From NCBI GenBank assembly GCA_029881495.1, contig JAOUMJ010000001.1, positions 1-64,000 on the forward strand: 64,000 bases of DNA. The letters are read 5' to 3'. The stretch comes from Nitrospinota bacterium. Its GTDB lineage: Bacteria > Nitrospinota_A > UBA7883 > JACRGQ01. How positions within the stretch are numbered: position 1 is the stretch's first letter; each line of letters opens with the position of its first letter. This document shows, in pieces, positions 1 through 8,647 of this stretch. The notes beneath the pieces are model-generated. The model saw only the letters and a list, made by a program, of their open reading frames with translations. It did not search any database and was not told the origin of the DNA. Both the position numbers and the translations under genes were made by a program.

Positions 1-189
1 AAAAGCTGGCGTTACGTAGCCGAGAAGATAGACGAAATCCATAAGCGAGATCTCGCTGTCCAGAATCAGTTCCGATAGAAAGTGTATCTTTTCCAGGAAG
101 AGGATCGACATCACGATGGTGATGCCAACCAGGAAAACATAAAATACTTCCTTGAAAATATACCTGTCCAATATGTTGATTCGCACCAT
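1..189 (-). CDS. LptF/LptG-family LPS export permease, N-terminal fragment
   Basis: This is the 5' end of a gene that runs off the left edge of the window. Read on the minus strand from an ATG at 189, it opens with MVRINILDRYIFKEVF and then a hydrophobic helix. An ILDRYI(F/L)KE start followed at once by a membrane segment is typical of LptF/LptG permeases, the transmembrane subunits of the Lpt transporter that extracts LPS from the inner membrane. Sixty-three codons are visible and the frame stays open to position 1. No strong ribosome binding site precedes the ATG. The gene is divergent from htpX. I cannot tell LptF from LptG with so little sequence. Confidence 0.7.
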   Translation of the reverse strand, partial: MVRINILDRYIFKEVFYVFLVGITIVMSILFLEKIHFLSELILDSEISLMDFVYLLGYVTPAF

Positions 190-314
190 AAGTTGCGATT
201 TTACAATACATTTACGCGGCATGACATTTTTAAATAGGGGGGCGCTTGACTTATCCCCCGGCGGTTTTATTTATTCATATAGAAACAACAACTTTTGGAG
301 GAAGAAGAGCATCG

Positions 315-1148
315 ATGAATACGATTAAAACGACGCTGTTGCTAGGCGGGTTGACGCTACTGCTGGTTTATGGAGGCGCCGCTCTTGGCGGAGAGCAGGG
401 GATGATTTTCGCATTTATCTTCGCCGTAGCGATGAATTTCGGCGCCTACTTCTTCAGCGACAAGATAGTTTTGAAAATGTACGGCGCGCGTGAAGTGAGC
501 GAAAGGGAGTATCCGCGTCTCGTTCAGACAGTACGGGAGATAGTAAGGAGGGCAAACCTTCCGATGCCGAAGGTCTACCTTGTCCCATCCTCCCAGCCGA
601 ACGCTTTTGCCACCGGCAGGAACCCGGAACATGCCGCCATTGCCGTGACTGAAGGGATACTTTCACTCCTTGACGAGGAAGAAATGGCGGGCGTGCTGGC
701 GCACGAACTGGCGCATGTAAACAACCGGGATATTCTTATTGGCACCGTAGCCGCGACAATCGCCGGAGCCGTCAGCATGCTGGCAAACATGGCGCAGTGG
801 GCGCTCATCTTCGGTGGAGGGAGGAGCAATGAGCGGAGCGGACACCCCGCAGTTATGATAGTAATGATGATAGTCGCGCCGATAGCGGCGATGCTGATAC
901 AGATGGCGATTTCAAGGACAAGGGAGTACCAGGCGGACGCGACAGCCGCCGCGCTGATAGGGAGCGGCCTTCCGCTGGCGCGCGCTCTTTCGAAACTCCA
1001 GAAGGGGGCGGAAAGAATTCCTATGGACGCCGAGCCCGCAACCGCCCATATGTTTATAGTCAATCCGCTGAGCGGCAGTGGGATGATGTCCCTCTTTAGC
1101 ACCCACCCGCCGATAGAAGATCGAATTGCCAGATTGACCGGCCGGTAG
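315..1148 (+). CDS. htpX: HtpX-like M48 zinc metalloprotease
   Basis: Membrane-bound zinc endopeptidase of the inner membrane, expected to degrade misfolded membrane proteins. The start at 315 was chosen because a strong GGAGGAAGAAGAG ribosome binding site lies just upstream and the protein then begins [12 protein letters not shown], as HtpX proteins do; the upstream ATG at 246 has no such site. The 277-aa product has two N-terminal hydrophobic segments, the zinc motif HELAH at residues 130-134, two further hydrophobic segments, and the downstream glutamate in SRTREYQAD as third zinc ligand. Length and order match the family. It stands alone between a divergent LPS permease gene and the receiver-TPR pair. 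Confidence 0.95.
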   Translation: MNTIKTTLLLGGLTLLLVYGGAALGGEQGMIFAFIFAVAMNFGAYFFSDKIVLKMYGAREVSEREYPRLVQTVREIVRRANLPMPKVYLVPSSQPNAFATGRNPEHAAIAVTEGILSLLDEEEMAGVLAHELAHVNNRDILIGTVAATIAGAVSMLANMAQWALIFGGGRSNERSGHPAVMIVMMIVAPIAAMLIQMAISRTREYQADATAAALIGSGLPLARALSKLQKGAERIPMDAEPATAHMFIVNPLSGSGMMSLFSTHPPIEDRIARLTGR

Positions 1149-1305
1149 ACGGCGGATATTTCCGGCGCTCAACACACTCCCGCCAGAGGGGTGATATTCT
1201 TCGTGCCGGGGAGAGTCACGACGGTAAATATCGCCTATTTAGTTTCCGGTTTGGTAGAGTAATACTGTATCGGCATTCTGGAAATATTTGGGGAAGGGTT
1301 GTCCG

Positions 1306-2799
1306 TTGGCTGGTGAAAAAGAGAATCCGAAGGATAAAGAGAAGGTAGTAATTGTCGTTGAATATAATCCCCAGGCAAAGATCATACTTCGCAGGGCTCT
1401 TGGAAACCTTACCGGCAATTCGGACAGCATACGTTTTCTGAAAAATATCTTCGACGCCATCGAGGAGATGAAGGCGGTTTCCGCGTCCGGAAAAGTCCCG
1501 GATCTCCTTGTCACCGACATTTTCTTTTCCGAGGAGATAAATATCTTCCGCCTGATACGCGAAATGGAAGAGACTCCGGTTTTATGGAACACCCCGGTGC
1601 TTGTGTTTACGAACGAGGCGGATGAAAGGATGTTCAACCGCATACGGAAGGACGCCGTCCATATTCCATTGCGCATCGCGCCGAAGACAAATGACAGCGC
1701 CGCAATTGCGAAGATATGCAGAGGGCTTCTGGACTTCAAGGAGGAGAACAGGTATTTCCTTGAGGTCGAAGCGAGCATCAATTCGTATGTAGAGCAGGGG
1801 CGGGTTTCGCTTGTTGACGCCGCGATAAAAAAAATCGACAAGTACGCGAATAAATATACTCTTGCCTTTCCCCCAGCCAAGGTGAACCTCCTTAAAGGGG
1901 AGGTATGCTTCGGCATGTGGAAAAAAAAGAGAGATGAGTACGACTCCCTCGCGGAAGAAATGGAAAAAAATCCGAACTCTTCAGGCGGAAAGGGGTGGGA
2001 GAAGAAGCTGGAGGAGGTAGCGGCTGATATGGAACGGCTGATATCGGATGCGGAAAAGTATTTCCTCGAAGCTCACGGGGCCTATCCCCGGTTCTGGGCC
2101 GTTACATATTCGCTCTACACGCTATACATGGAGCAGAGAAAGATAAAGCAGGCGAAGGGATATCTTGTCGAACTTATAGAGATATTTCCGGAACAGACCG
2201 AGTATTACCACCGCATGGGCAAACTCAACGAGCTTGAGGGGGACTATACGAGCGCGGTGAAGAATTATCTCGCGGCGGCGCGCAACGCGTGGGAGGAGGG
2301 GATCGCCGGATACGATCTCGGGGAGATAATGGACATTGTGAACCGCTCGATCGATTCGACGAAGAAGATGCTGAAAAAAATGGGGCTCGCGAAAATTTCG
2401 ATGAAAGAGCATGAGGTTGGCTCGGAGGAGTTCCTCATCATGAACGTGCTGAAGAAGAATAACGCGCAGATTAGGGGTGCGCTGGTGCAGATGACAAAAA
2501 AGATACCCGATGACGCGGAGCTGTTCAACAAGATAGGGATAACATACCGCAGAACGGGGAACGGAAACCTCGCGGCCGAGATGTACAAGAAAGCGGTTCT
2601 GCTCGCGCCTGAAAACCACCGCATAAGGATCAATTACTCCGCGGCGCTGGCGCTCTGCGGCTCCTGGGGGCTTGCCAAAAAGGAGGCAGAGACCGCGAAA
2701 GGGCTCGACAAGGAGAGAGAGGATGACGCCTCGATAGATGCCCTGCTGGATGTGATCTCAAGCGAAGACATGGATGCTCTCGAAAAGATCCTCGTGTAG
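1306..2799 (+). CDS. Degenerate receiver domain plus TPR-like repeats (paralogue 1)
   Basis: Predicted cytoplasmic regulatory protein of about 497 aa. Residues ~12-130 look like a CheY-type receiver: a possible phospho-acceptor Asp71 (LLVTDIF) and the conserved Thr102 (VFTNE) are present. The acidic pair after strand 1 is reduced to a glutamate (VVEYN), and the invariant Lys near the end is replaced in HIPLRI. The remainder is helical with TPR-like repeats, clearest near the C-terminus (LFNKIGITYRR...GNLAAEMYKKAVLLAPEN). I chose TTG 1306 because GGGGAAGGG lies 7 nt upstream; TTG 1288 is also possible. It is followed 65 bp later by a full-length paralogue. No output domain that binds DNA is visible. 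Its partner is unknown; the loss of key residues suggests phosphorylation-independent or protein-protein signalling. Confidence 0.8.
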   Translation: MAGEKENPKDKEKVVIVVEYNPQAKIILRRALGNLTGNSDSIRFLKNIFDAIEEMKAVSASGKVPDLLVTDIFFSEEINIFRLIREMEETPVLWNTPVLVFTNEADERMFNRIRKDAVHIPLRIAPKTNDSAAIAKICRGLLDFKEENRYFLEVEASINSYVEQGRVSLVDAAIKKIDKYANKYTLAFPPAKVNLLKGEVCFGMWKKKRDEYDSLAEEMEKNPNSSGGKGWEKKLEEVAADMERLISDAEKYFLEAHGAYPRFWAVTYSLYTLYMEQRKIKQAKGYLVELIEIFPEQTEYYHRMGKLNELEGDYTSAVKNYLAAARNAWEEGIAGYDLGEIMDIVNRSIDSTKKMLKKMGLAKISMKEHEVGSEEFLIMNVLKKNNAQIRGALVQMTKKIPDDAELFNKIGITYRRTGNGNLAAEMYKKAVLLAPENHRIRINYSAALALCGSWGLAKKEAETAKGLDKEREDDASIDALLDVISSEDMDALEKILV

Positions 2800-2864
2800 G
2801 GCGCGAGCGGGGCGCAATGGCGTATAAATAGCCGGCGTTGAGCCGGTGTTGCGGCGGGAAACCG

Positions 2865-4271
2865 ATGGGAAAAATTGTCAGCAGTCCGATAATCGTTATT
2901 GAATGGCTCCCGCAGTCCCGGGTTATCATCGGGCGCGCGGCTGACCGTCTCGCCAGGGGTGCGGGGCAGATGATCGTATATCCGAAAATAAAACCTGCTT
3001 TGGAGGATCTAAAAAAAATCGTTTCATCCGGCGGCGACATTGCGCTGGTAATCTCGGATCTTTATCTGAATGACAGCGTTAACATCTTTTCGCTTATCCG
3101 GGAGATGGAGGCGGATCCAGTGTTTTGGAACATTCCGCTCCTCGCTTACACAAACCTTGCCAGCCTGAATATCTTCAACTGGGTGAGAAAGGATATTATC
3201 CACCTCCCTTTTCGGATGATCCCTAAAACGATAGATGAGGGGAGCATCGTGCGTGCATGCACGAGCCTTATGCAGTTCAAATCGGAACATCTTAGCTATC
3301 TTGAACTGGAGAAGAGAATCGACGCGATGGTGGAAAAGGGGGATGTCGCCCTGGCTCCAGAGATCATCGGGATGCTTGAAAAGGGGGCGATGGAGTATCC
3401 GAATGTTCTGCACAGGGCCAAGGCTGAATATCTGAAAGGGATGTCGTTGTACGGGATTTGGAAAAGGCGCGTTGAAGCGGGCGAAGGGGCAGGGAGCGCC
3501 GAAGCTGAAATTCGCAAAAAGGCGCTCGCGTATTTCCTCTCGGCCCATAAGCTCTACCCAAAACACTGGAAACTTCTCTTTGCGCTTTATAGCTGGTATC
3601 TGGATGATAAAAATCCCGATGCCGCAAGGGTATATCTGGAGGAACTGGTAAAACTATTTCCGGAGCATAGCGAGTATCGCCTCCTTCTTGGGCAACTTCA
3701 GGAAGGGAAGGGGGAGTTAACGGAAGCGAACAGGAGTTACTATCTTGCCGGAAAGAATATAGAAAACGAAGGGATTGGGAATTTCGATGAAAAATTCGTG
3801 ATGAGTGTCGTAGATGCCTCTCTGAACTTGGCGAAAAGAACCCTTTCGGGCCTGAACCGCACGAAGATAGATTCAAGGGGTTTTGGAAAGGAGACGGCTG
3901 AGTATGAGAGCATGAAGATACTGCAGAAGAATAACGCCCTTGTAAGGGGGGCACTGTTGCGCATGGCGGAGATCAATGACAAGGATCCGGAACTTTTCAA
4001 CAAGATAGGGATCACATACAGGAGGATAGGCCAGTACAGGCTTGCGCTTGAGATGTACCGCAGAGCGCTTAACAGGGAGAGTGGAAACAGCAGGATCAGG
4101 ATCAATTACGCGGCGGCTCTTGCGCTCACCGGCGAGTGGCAAAGGGCGGAGGAGGAGATCAGGATTGCCGGCGAGAAGGATGAAACCGGCGAAGATGCGG
4201 AAACTGTCAGGATGCTGTCTGAAATCATAGCCTCAAGGGAAGGGGAAAAGCTGGAGAAGATACTGGTTTGA
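2865..4271 (+). CDS. Degenerate receiver domain plus TPR-like repeats (paralogue 2)
   Basis: A 468-aa paralogue of the preceding gene, colinear over its whole length. Shared landmarks include NIF(R/S)LIREME, RIRINY(S/A)AALAL at the C-terminus, and the identical last five residues EKILV. The receiver part keeps Asp65 (VISDLYL) and the Thr in AYTN, but the acidic pair reads VIEW and the lysine position reads HLPFR, the same losses as in paralogue 1. The start ATG 2865 follows GGCGGGAA, and the protein then begins directly with the strand-1 region. The two genes are probably co-transcribed and derive from a tandem duplication. Function is unknown; a scaffold or sensor role in a signalling complex is a guess. 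Confidence 0.8.
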   Translation: MGKIVSSPIIVIEWLPQSRVIIGRAADRLARGAGQMIVYPKIKPALEDLKKIVSSGGDIALVISDLYLNDSVNIFSLIREMEADPVFWNIPLLAYTNLASLNIFNWVRKDIIHLPFRMIPKTIDEGSIVRACTSLMQFKSEHLSYLELEKRIDAMVEKGDVALAPEIIGMLEKGAMEYPNVLHRAKAEYLKGMSLYGIWKRRVEAGEGAGSAEAEIRKKALAYFLSAHKLYPKHWKLLFALYSWYLDDKNPDAARVYLEELVKLFPEHSEYRLLLGQLQEGKGELTEANRSYYLAGKNIENEGIGNFDEKFVMSVVDASLNLAKRTLSGLNRTKIDSRGFGKETAEYESMKILQKNNALVRGALLRMAEINDKDPELFNKIGITYRRIGQYRLALEMYRRALNRESGNSRIRINYAAALALTGEWQRAEEEIRIAGEKDETGEDAETVRMLSEIIASREGEKLEKILV

Positions 4272-4280
4272 TTTTTCGGC

Positions 4281-5102
4281 TTATCCGCCGAAATCATACT
4301 TCAGTGCCAGCTTAATTGTGTCGTCAGATATCTCGTACACTTCGTAGGTATAAACGTCAAATCCTCTATCGAGTAAAAGCATGTATTCCTTCTCCTCAAA
4401 TGTGAATACGTCCCACAATTTTTTTGAATAGAGTCCGTATTTCGGATCTATTGATTCTATTTTATCTGCAGGGGAATATACCTTCCCGTCTCTTACTATC
4501 CCGAACCCGTAGAAAAACTTTCTCGGCCCCTTTCTGTCCTCGACGAGAAATTCGCCCGATTTTTTTTCTATCTTGTTGTAGAAATAAAATAGAAAAACCC
4601 CTCTTTTTGTGGTGCAGACACTGTTCAGGAAAATCTGCTTTGAAACATCTTTAAACGCATCGTTTGCGGCCTTTGCCTTGAATTCAACCAGTGTCTGCAT
4701 ATCCCTGTTCGTGACATTGGTATATTTTTCGAGAGAAAATTTCATTTGGGCCATTAATTTGAATAGGAATATCCCGTCATTAAAAGCGACATATTCATGA
4801 GCTATTACAGGCCATATATCGCTCATCATCAGGAAATCGTTGCACTCCGTTTTCCCCAGTTCCTTGAATTGATGTTCCGGCAGGTTGTCATATAGATCAT
4901 GTTTTTCAAGATAGTTTTTGGAGATATAATCCTTCAGCCCTTTGGCCTGGCAAACATCCAGCTGAAAAGCCGATATCGTCAGGAGAAAAAGGAAGATTTT
5001 AGGAACGAGATTAGAGCGGTTTCGCCGAAAAGATTGAAAAGCAGTGGGTGGACATGATTGCTTTAATATAAACTGAACACTATTCACAAAGTAATCCCTC
5101 AA
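4281..5102 (-). CDS. Predicted secreted protein of unknown function
   Basis: A 273-aa protein with no family I recognise. A hydrophobic segment around residues 35-52 (VPKIFLFLLTISAFQL) followed by DVCQAKG looks like a signal peptide with cleavage after QA, preceded by an unusually long basic N-region. The mature part is rich in aromatic and acidic residues with no visible catalytic motif. The assigned start is TTG 5102 with a poor ribosome binding site, so the true start is uncertain; no other credible start precedes the hydrophobic segment. The gene is visibly more AT-rich than its neighbours and lies convergent with the receiver-TPR pair, which suggests recent acquisition. Probably exported to the periplasm. 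Confidence 0.6.
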   Translation of the reverse strand: MRDYFVNSVQFILKQSCPPTAFQSFRRNRSNLVPKIFLFLLTISAFQLDVCQAKGLKDYISKNYLEKHDLYDNLPEHQFKELGKTECNDFLMMSDIWPVIAHEYVAFNDGIFLFKLMAQMKFSLEKYTNVTNRDMQTLVEFKAKAANDAFKDVSKQIFLNSVCTTKRGVFLFYFYNKIEKKSGEFLVEDRKGPRKFFYGFGIVRDGKVYSPADKIESIDPKYGLYSKKLWDVFTFEEKEYMLLLDRGFDVYTYEVYEISDDTIKLALKYDFGG

Positions 5103-5121
5103 ATAAATAAAATTCTCGAAT

Positions 5122-5292
5122 TTAAAAGCCGAATATTTCCGGTTTTATTAAGCTTGATACGATATCCATCGTGTGGGGAGTTATATCATGTTCAACATTA
5201 TGGACATGTAGAGGCAAGTACAATGATGATTCACCGGAAAATCCTAATCCTATTACATCTGTAAGGTTAAATAGGGCATCGTTGTGTAACAT
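5122..5292 (-). pseudogene. Possible 3' remnant of a gene, or small ORF
   Basis: On the minus strand the frame is open from a stop at about 5343 to the TAA at 5122-5124. From the internal ATG at 5292 it would encode 56 residues with a protein-like composition, ending SSLIKPEIFGF. No ribosome binding site precedes the ATG, and the reading upstream is blocked by a TGA. The stretch is AT-rich like the adjacent secreted-protein gene. It may be the decayed 3' end of a second gene in the same islet, or chance. Confidence 0.22.
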
Positions 5293-5366
5293 AATATAAC
5301 TATCATAGCTTAAGATTCCAAAAAAAGGAAATTTTACCGATTTTCAGGTCAATATTTGGCGGAACG

Positions 5367-6842
5367 TTATTTTGAAAATCTGAGGTCCGGTTCGCGGGCG
5401 GCTTTGGTTTCGTCCAGCCGTGTGACTTTCGGCAGTCTAGGGGAGTTTTTCAGTGAATCGGGGTTCGTTTTCGCAGTTTCGGCGATATCGATCATCGCGG
5501 ATATGAAGGCATCAAGCGTTTCTCTTGATTCGCTTTCGGTCGGTTCTATCATCATCGCTCCTTTGACAATCAGCGGAAAGTAGATAGTCGGCGGATGGTA
5601 CCCGCGGTCAATCAACGCCTTGGCGATATCAAGCGTTGTGACGCCGTATTCATTTTGCAGGGTGTCGGATAATACCGATTCGTGCATGCACTTCGTATCG
5701 TACGGGATGTGGTAATGGTTTTTCAGTTTGGCGCGGACGTAATTGGCGTTCAGTACCGCCGCCTCGGATATCTCTTTTAAACCTTCGGCTCCCATGGTGA
5801 GGATGTATGTGTATGTCTTTACCAGCACGCCGAAATTTCCGAAGAACGAATGGAGCGCGCCAACCGATTTCGGGGATTTCCAATCCAGCGAATAGGCATC
5901 TTTTTTCTTCACGACGCGTGGCGACGGAAGATATGGAGCGAGATTTTTTTTCACAAGGCATGGCCCGGAGCCCGGCCCGCCGCCGCCGTGAGGCGTTCCG
6001 AATGTTTTATGGAGGTTGACGTGGCATACGTCTATTCCCATATCGCCGAACCTTGCCTGCCCAAGGATAGCGTTCAGATTCGCGCCATCGGAGTATACAA
6101 GCCCCCCTTTCGAATGAACTATCTGGCAAATCTCCTGAATGTTCTTTTCGAAGAGGCCGAGCGTGTTGGGATTGGTCAGCATTATCGCGGCGACATCTTC
6201 ATCCATAAGTTTTTTCAGGTCGTTTACGTCTATCAGCCCATCCGGTCCGGAATGGAGAAGAACCGGCTCGTAATCGCAAAGTGCGGCGCTTGCCGGGTTG
6301 GTGCCGTGGGATGAATCGGGGAGTATCACCTTCTTCCTGGGGTTTCCTCTCTCTTCGTGATAGGCGCGAATTGTAAGGAGACCGCAGAGTTCCCCCTGGG
6401 CACCGGCGGCAGGCTGCAGCGTTGCGGCATCCATACCGGTGATCTCGCAGAGCATCTTTTCCAGTTCATATGCAAGCTGAAGCGCGCCCTGCGTCGTTCG
6501 GTCATCCTGCAGGGGATGCAGGCCGCGGAAGCCGTCGAGTGAAGCGGTAGCCTCATTCAGTTTTGGATTATATTTCATGGTGCATGAGCCTAGCGGATAG
6601 AAGCCGCTGTCGATGCCGAAGTTCCATTGGGACAGCCGCGTGAAATGCCTTACAACCTCCGGCTCGGAGCACTCCGGCATTCCGTCAATTTCGCCTCGAA
6701 GGAGTTTTGCGCCGATAAGTTTTTCGGCGTCGGCGTCCTTGAAACCGTGGTCGGGTATGTCGCAGCCTATTCTCCCCGGTTTCCCCTTTTCGAAGATCAG
6801 CGGTTCGTCGAAGATCAGGCCCGAGATACCTTCGCGTTTCAT
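5367..6842 (-). CDS. gcvPB: Glycine dehydrogenase (decarboxylating) subunit 2
   Basis: PLP-dependent C-terminal half of the split P-protein of the glycine cleavage system; with GcvPA it decarboxylates glycine and passes the aminomethyl group to lipoyl-GcvH. At 491 aa it has the usual subunit length. The PLP lysine is Lys279 in HVNLHKTFGTPHGGGGPG, and SSHGTNPASA, TNPNTLG and YSDGANLNAI are family signatures. It starts with ATG one nucleotide after the gcvPA stop, so the two subunits are translationally coupled. It is last in the operon gcvT-gcvH-gcvPA-gcvPB. The split P-protein is normal in many non-enterobacterial lineages and is not a broken gene. Confidence 0.97.
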   Translation of the reverse strand: MKREGISGLIFDEPLIFEKGKPGRIGCDIPDHGFKDADAEKLIGAKLLRGEIDGMPECSEPEVVRHFTRLSQWNFGIDSGFYPLGSCTMKYNPKLNEATASLDGFRGLHPLQDDRTTQGALQLAYELEKMLCEITGMDAATLQPAAGAQGELCGLLTIRAYHEERGNPRKKVILPDSSHGTNPASAALCDYEPVLLHSGPDGLIDVNDLKKLMDEDVAAIMLTNPNTLGLFEKNIQEICQIVHSKGGLVYSDGANLNAILGQARFGDMGIDVCHVNLHKTFGTPHGGGGPGSGPCLVKKNLAPYLPSPRVVKKKDAYSLDWKSPKSVGALHSFFGNFGVLVKTYTYILTMGAEGLKEISEAAVLNANYVRAKLKNHYHIPYDTKCMHESVLSDTLQNEYGVTTLDIAKALIDRGYHPPTIYFPLIVKGAMMIEPTESESRETLDAFISAMIDIAETAKTNPDSLKNSPRLPKVTRLDETKAAREPDLRFSK

Positions 6843-6843
6843 C

Positions 6844-8184
6844 CTAGCCCTCCAGCCCTTTTACAAGATTGGCTATCTGTTCCTTCGTTGTCAGTTCCGT
6901 TACTGCCAGGAGCATCATCTTTTTGGAGACAGGATAAAAGCGGGAAAGATCAAGGCCGCCGGTTATCCCTTTTTTGGCAAGCTTTTCGTTTACCTTGTCC
7001 GCGTCCCTTTTCAGCTCAACTACCACCTCGTTAAAAAATGGATGTTTAAACGGCATCTTTATCTTCTTTGATTTTGAGAGAACCCTTTCGAACTCCGCTC
7101 CGGCGTTGAAGTTCGCCTTTGCCATGTCGGCAAATCCTCTCTTGCCAAGAAGCGAGAGGTAGATGGTACTCCTTAGCGCGCAGAGAGCCTGGTTCGTGCA
7201 GATGTTGGACGTCGCTTTTTCGCGGCGTATATGCTGTTCCCTTGCCGCCAGGGTAAGGACGAAACCGCTCCGCCCCTCCGCGTCGGTCGTCCTTCCGCAG
7301 AGCCGCCCCGGCATCTGTCTCATGTATTTCTGTTTTGTCGCAAAGAGACCGAGGTATGGCCCGCCGAACGATTGGGGAAGGCCGAGCGACTGCCCTTCGC
7401 CTACCACTATGTCGGCGCCGAATTCGCCGGGTGATTTAAGGAGGCCGAGCGACATCGCTTCCGCCACCCCCACGATGAACATAATATTTTTTTCGCGGCA
7501 GACCTTTCCGATCGATTCCAGGTCTTCAATACAGCCGAAAAAGTTCGGCGACTGCACAATAACCGCCGCGGTATCGCTTGAAACGGCTTCAAGTATTCTT
7601 TTTGGGTCGACCCTTCCGTACGCATCGTCTTTCATCTCTTTCAGGCTTATATCCCGATTTTTCGTAAAGGTGGCGGTGATTTCACGCCAGCGGGGGTGGA
7701 TGAGGTTTGAAAGTATTATCTCGTTTTTCTTTGTGATCCTAGTCGCCATCAGAGCGGCTTCCGCGAGGGCGCTTCCGCCATCGTACATTGAGGCGTTGGC
7801 TATCTCCATGCCGAGAAGGTTGCAGACGTACGATTGGAATTCGTAGATCGCCTGGAGCGTTCCCTGGCTGATCTCGGGCTGATACGGCGTGTATGCCGAG
7901 TACCATTCCGAGCGGGAGGTGAGGTGGTCGACCGCGCTCGGGATAAAGTGGTTGTATGAACCTGCGCCGAGAAACGTCCCTCCAGCCGATGCCGGGATGT
8001 TCATGGCGGCCAGATCCTTTAGCTGGTTCAAGGTTTTTTCTTCGGAAGAGCCTCCCGGTATTTTCAGGCGGTTTTTGCTTCTTACTGCGGGAGGGATCGT
8101 GCTGAAAAGGTCGTCGATCGATTTAGCGCCGACGGCGCCGAGCATTTCCTCCCTGTCTTCGGATGTAAGGGGTATGTATCTCAT
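6844..8184 (-). CDS. gcvPA: Glycine dehydrogenase (decarboxylating) subunit 1
   Basis: N-terminal-type subunit of the two-subunit glycine decarboxylase, 446 aa, pairing with GcvPB encoded next to it. It carries the family features FLGAGSYNHFIPSAVD, SEWYSAYTPYQPEISQGTLQ and ANASMYDGGSALAEA, and the GEGQSLGLPQSFGGPYLG segment. This subunit has the aminotransferase fold but lacks the PLP lysine, as expected. I start it at ATG 8184; the TTG just before it would add one residue. It lies 70 bp after gcvH and is separated from gcvPB by a single base. Cytoplasmic, in the glycine/one-carbon pathway. Confidence 0.96.
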   Translation of the reverse strand: MRYIPLTSEDREEMLGAVGAKSIDDLFSTIPPAVRSKNRLKIPGGSSEEKTLNQLKDLAAMNIPASAGGTFLGAGSYNHFIPSAVDHLTSRSEWYSAYTPYQPEISQGTLQAIYEFQSYVCNLLGMEIANASMYDGGSALAEAALMATRITKKNEIILSNLIHPRWREITATFTKNRDISLKEMKDDAYGRVDPKRILEAVSSDTAAVIVQSPNFFGCIEDLESIGKVCREKNIMFIVGVAEAMSLGLLKSPGEFGADIVVGEGQSLGLPQSFGGPYLGLFATKQKYMRQMPGRLCGRTTDAEGRSGFVLTLAAREQHIRREKATSNICTNQALCALRSTIYLSLLGKRGFADMAKANFNAGAEFERVLSKSKKIKMPFKHPFFNEVVVELKRDADKVNEKLAKKGITGGLDLSRFYPVSKKMMLLAVTELTTKEQIANLVKGLEG

Positions 8185-8254
8185 CAAGGTTTAAACGGGA
8201 AGGCAGCCAGCCTGAATTACTTGGATGTTTTTCCGCCCCCGACGGTAATTCCGT

Positions 8255-8638
8255 TTAAAGGGATTTGACATACTCTTCGTAATCGCTTGAGGAGAGGAGG
8301 TCGTCAAGTTCGCTTTCGTCGTAAACCTCTATCTTGATCATCCATCCTTCATCGAATGGAGAGTTGTTCACCAGTTCCGGTTCGTCTTCTAGGCCGTTAT
8401 TTATCTCTACTACCTTGCCGGTTATAGGGGCATAGAGGTCCGAAACAGATTTGACCGATTCAACCACGCCGAACGGTTCGCCGGCCTTCACCTCGCTACC
8501 CACTTCAGGGAGTTCGACAAAGACAACGTCGCCAAGAGCGTCCTGGGCATAATCAGTGATGCCGACGATTACCATCCCTTCGCTCTCTATTACCCATTCA
8601 TGTTCTTTTGTGTATTTTAGATTATCTGGATATTCCAT
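8255..8638 (-). CDS. gcvH: Glycine cleavage system H protein
   Basis: Small lipoyl carrier protein (127 aa) that shuttles the aminomethyl intermediate between the P, T and L proteins. The lipoylation lysine is Lys63 in VVESVKSVSDLYAP, in the standard hairpin context. The N-terminus KYTKEHEWV, the middle DYAQDALGDVVFVELPEVG and the C-terminal NNSPFDEGWMIKI are all diagnostic. Length is normal. The gene is 9 bp after gcvT and 70 bp before gcvPA in the minus-strand operon, so the four parts should be made together. No lipoate ligase or L-protein gene is present in the window. Confidence 0.97.
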   Translation of the reverse strand: MEYPDNLKYTKEHEWVIESEGMVIVGITDYAQDALGDVVFVELPEVGSEVKAGEPFGVVESVKSVSDLYAPITGKVVEINNGLEDEPELVNNSPFDEGWMIKIEVYDESELDDLLSSSDYEEYVKSL

Positions 8639-8647
8639 AGCTGACTC

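Noticed and set aside
575-1102. A 175-aa minus-strand frame in htpX.
   Set aside because: It is a shadow of htpX with an implausible composition.
6844-8184. gcvP considered as a gene broken into two parts.
   Set aside because: Both halves have complete subunit lengths and their own starts; a split P-protein is standard in many bacteria.
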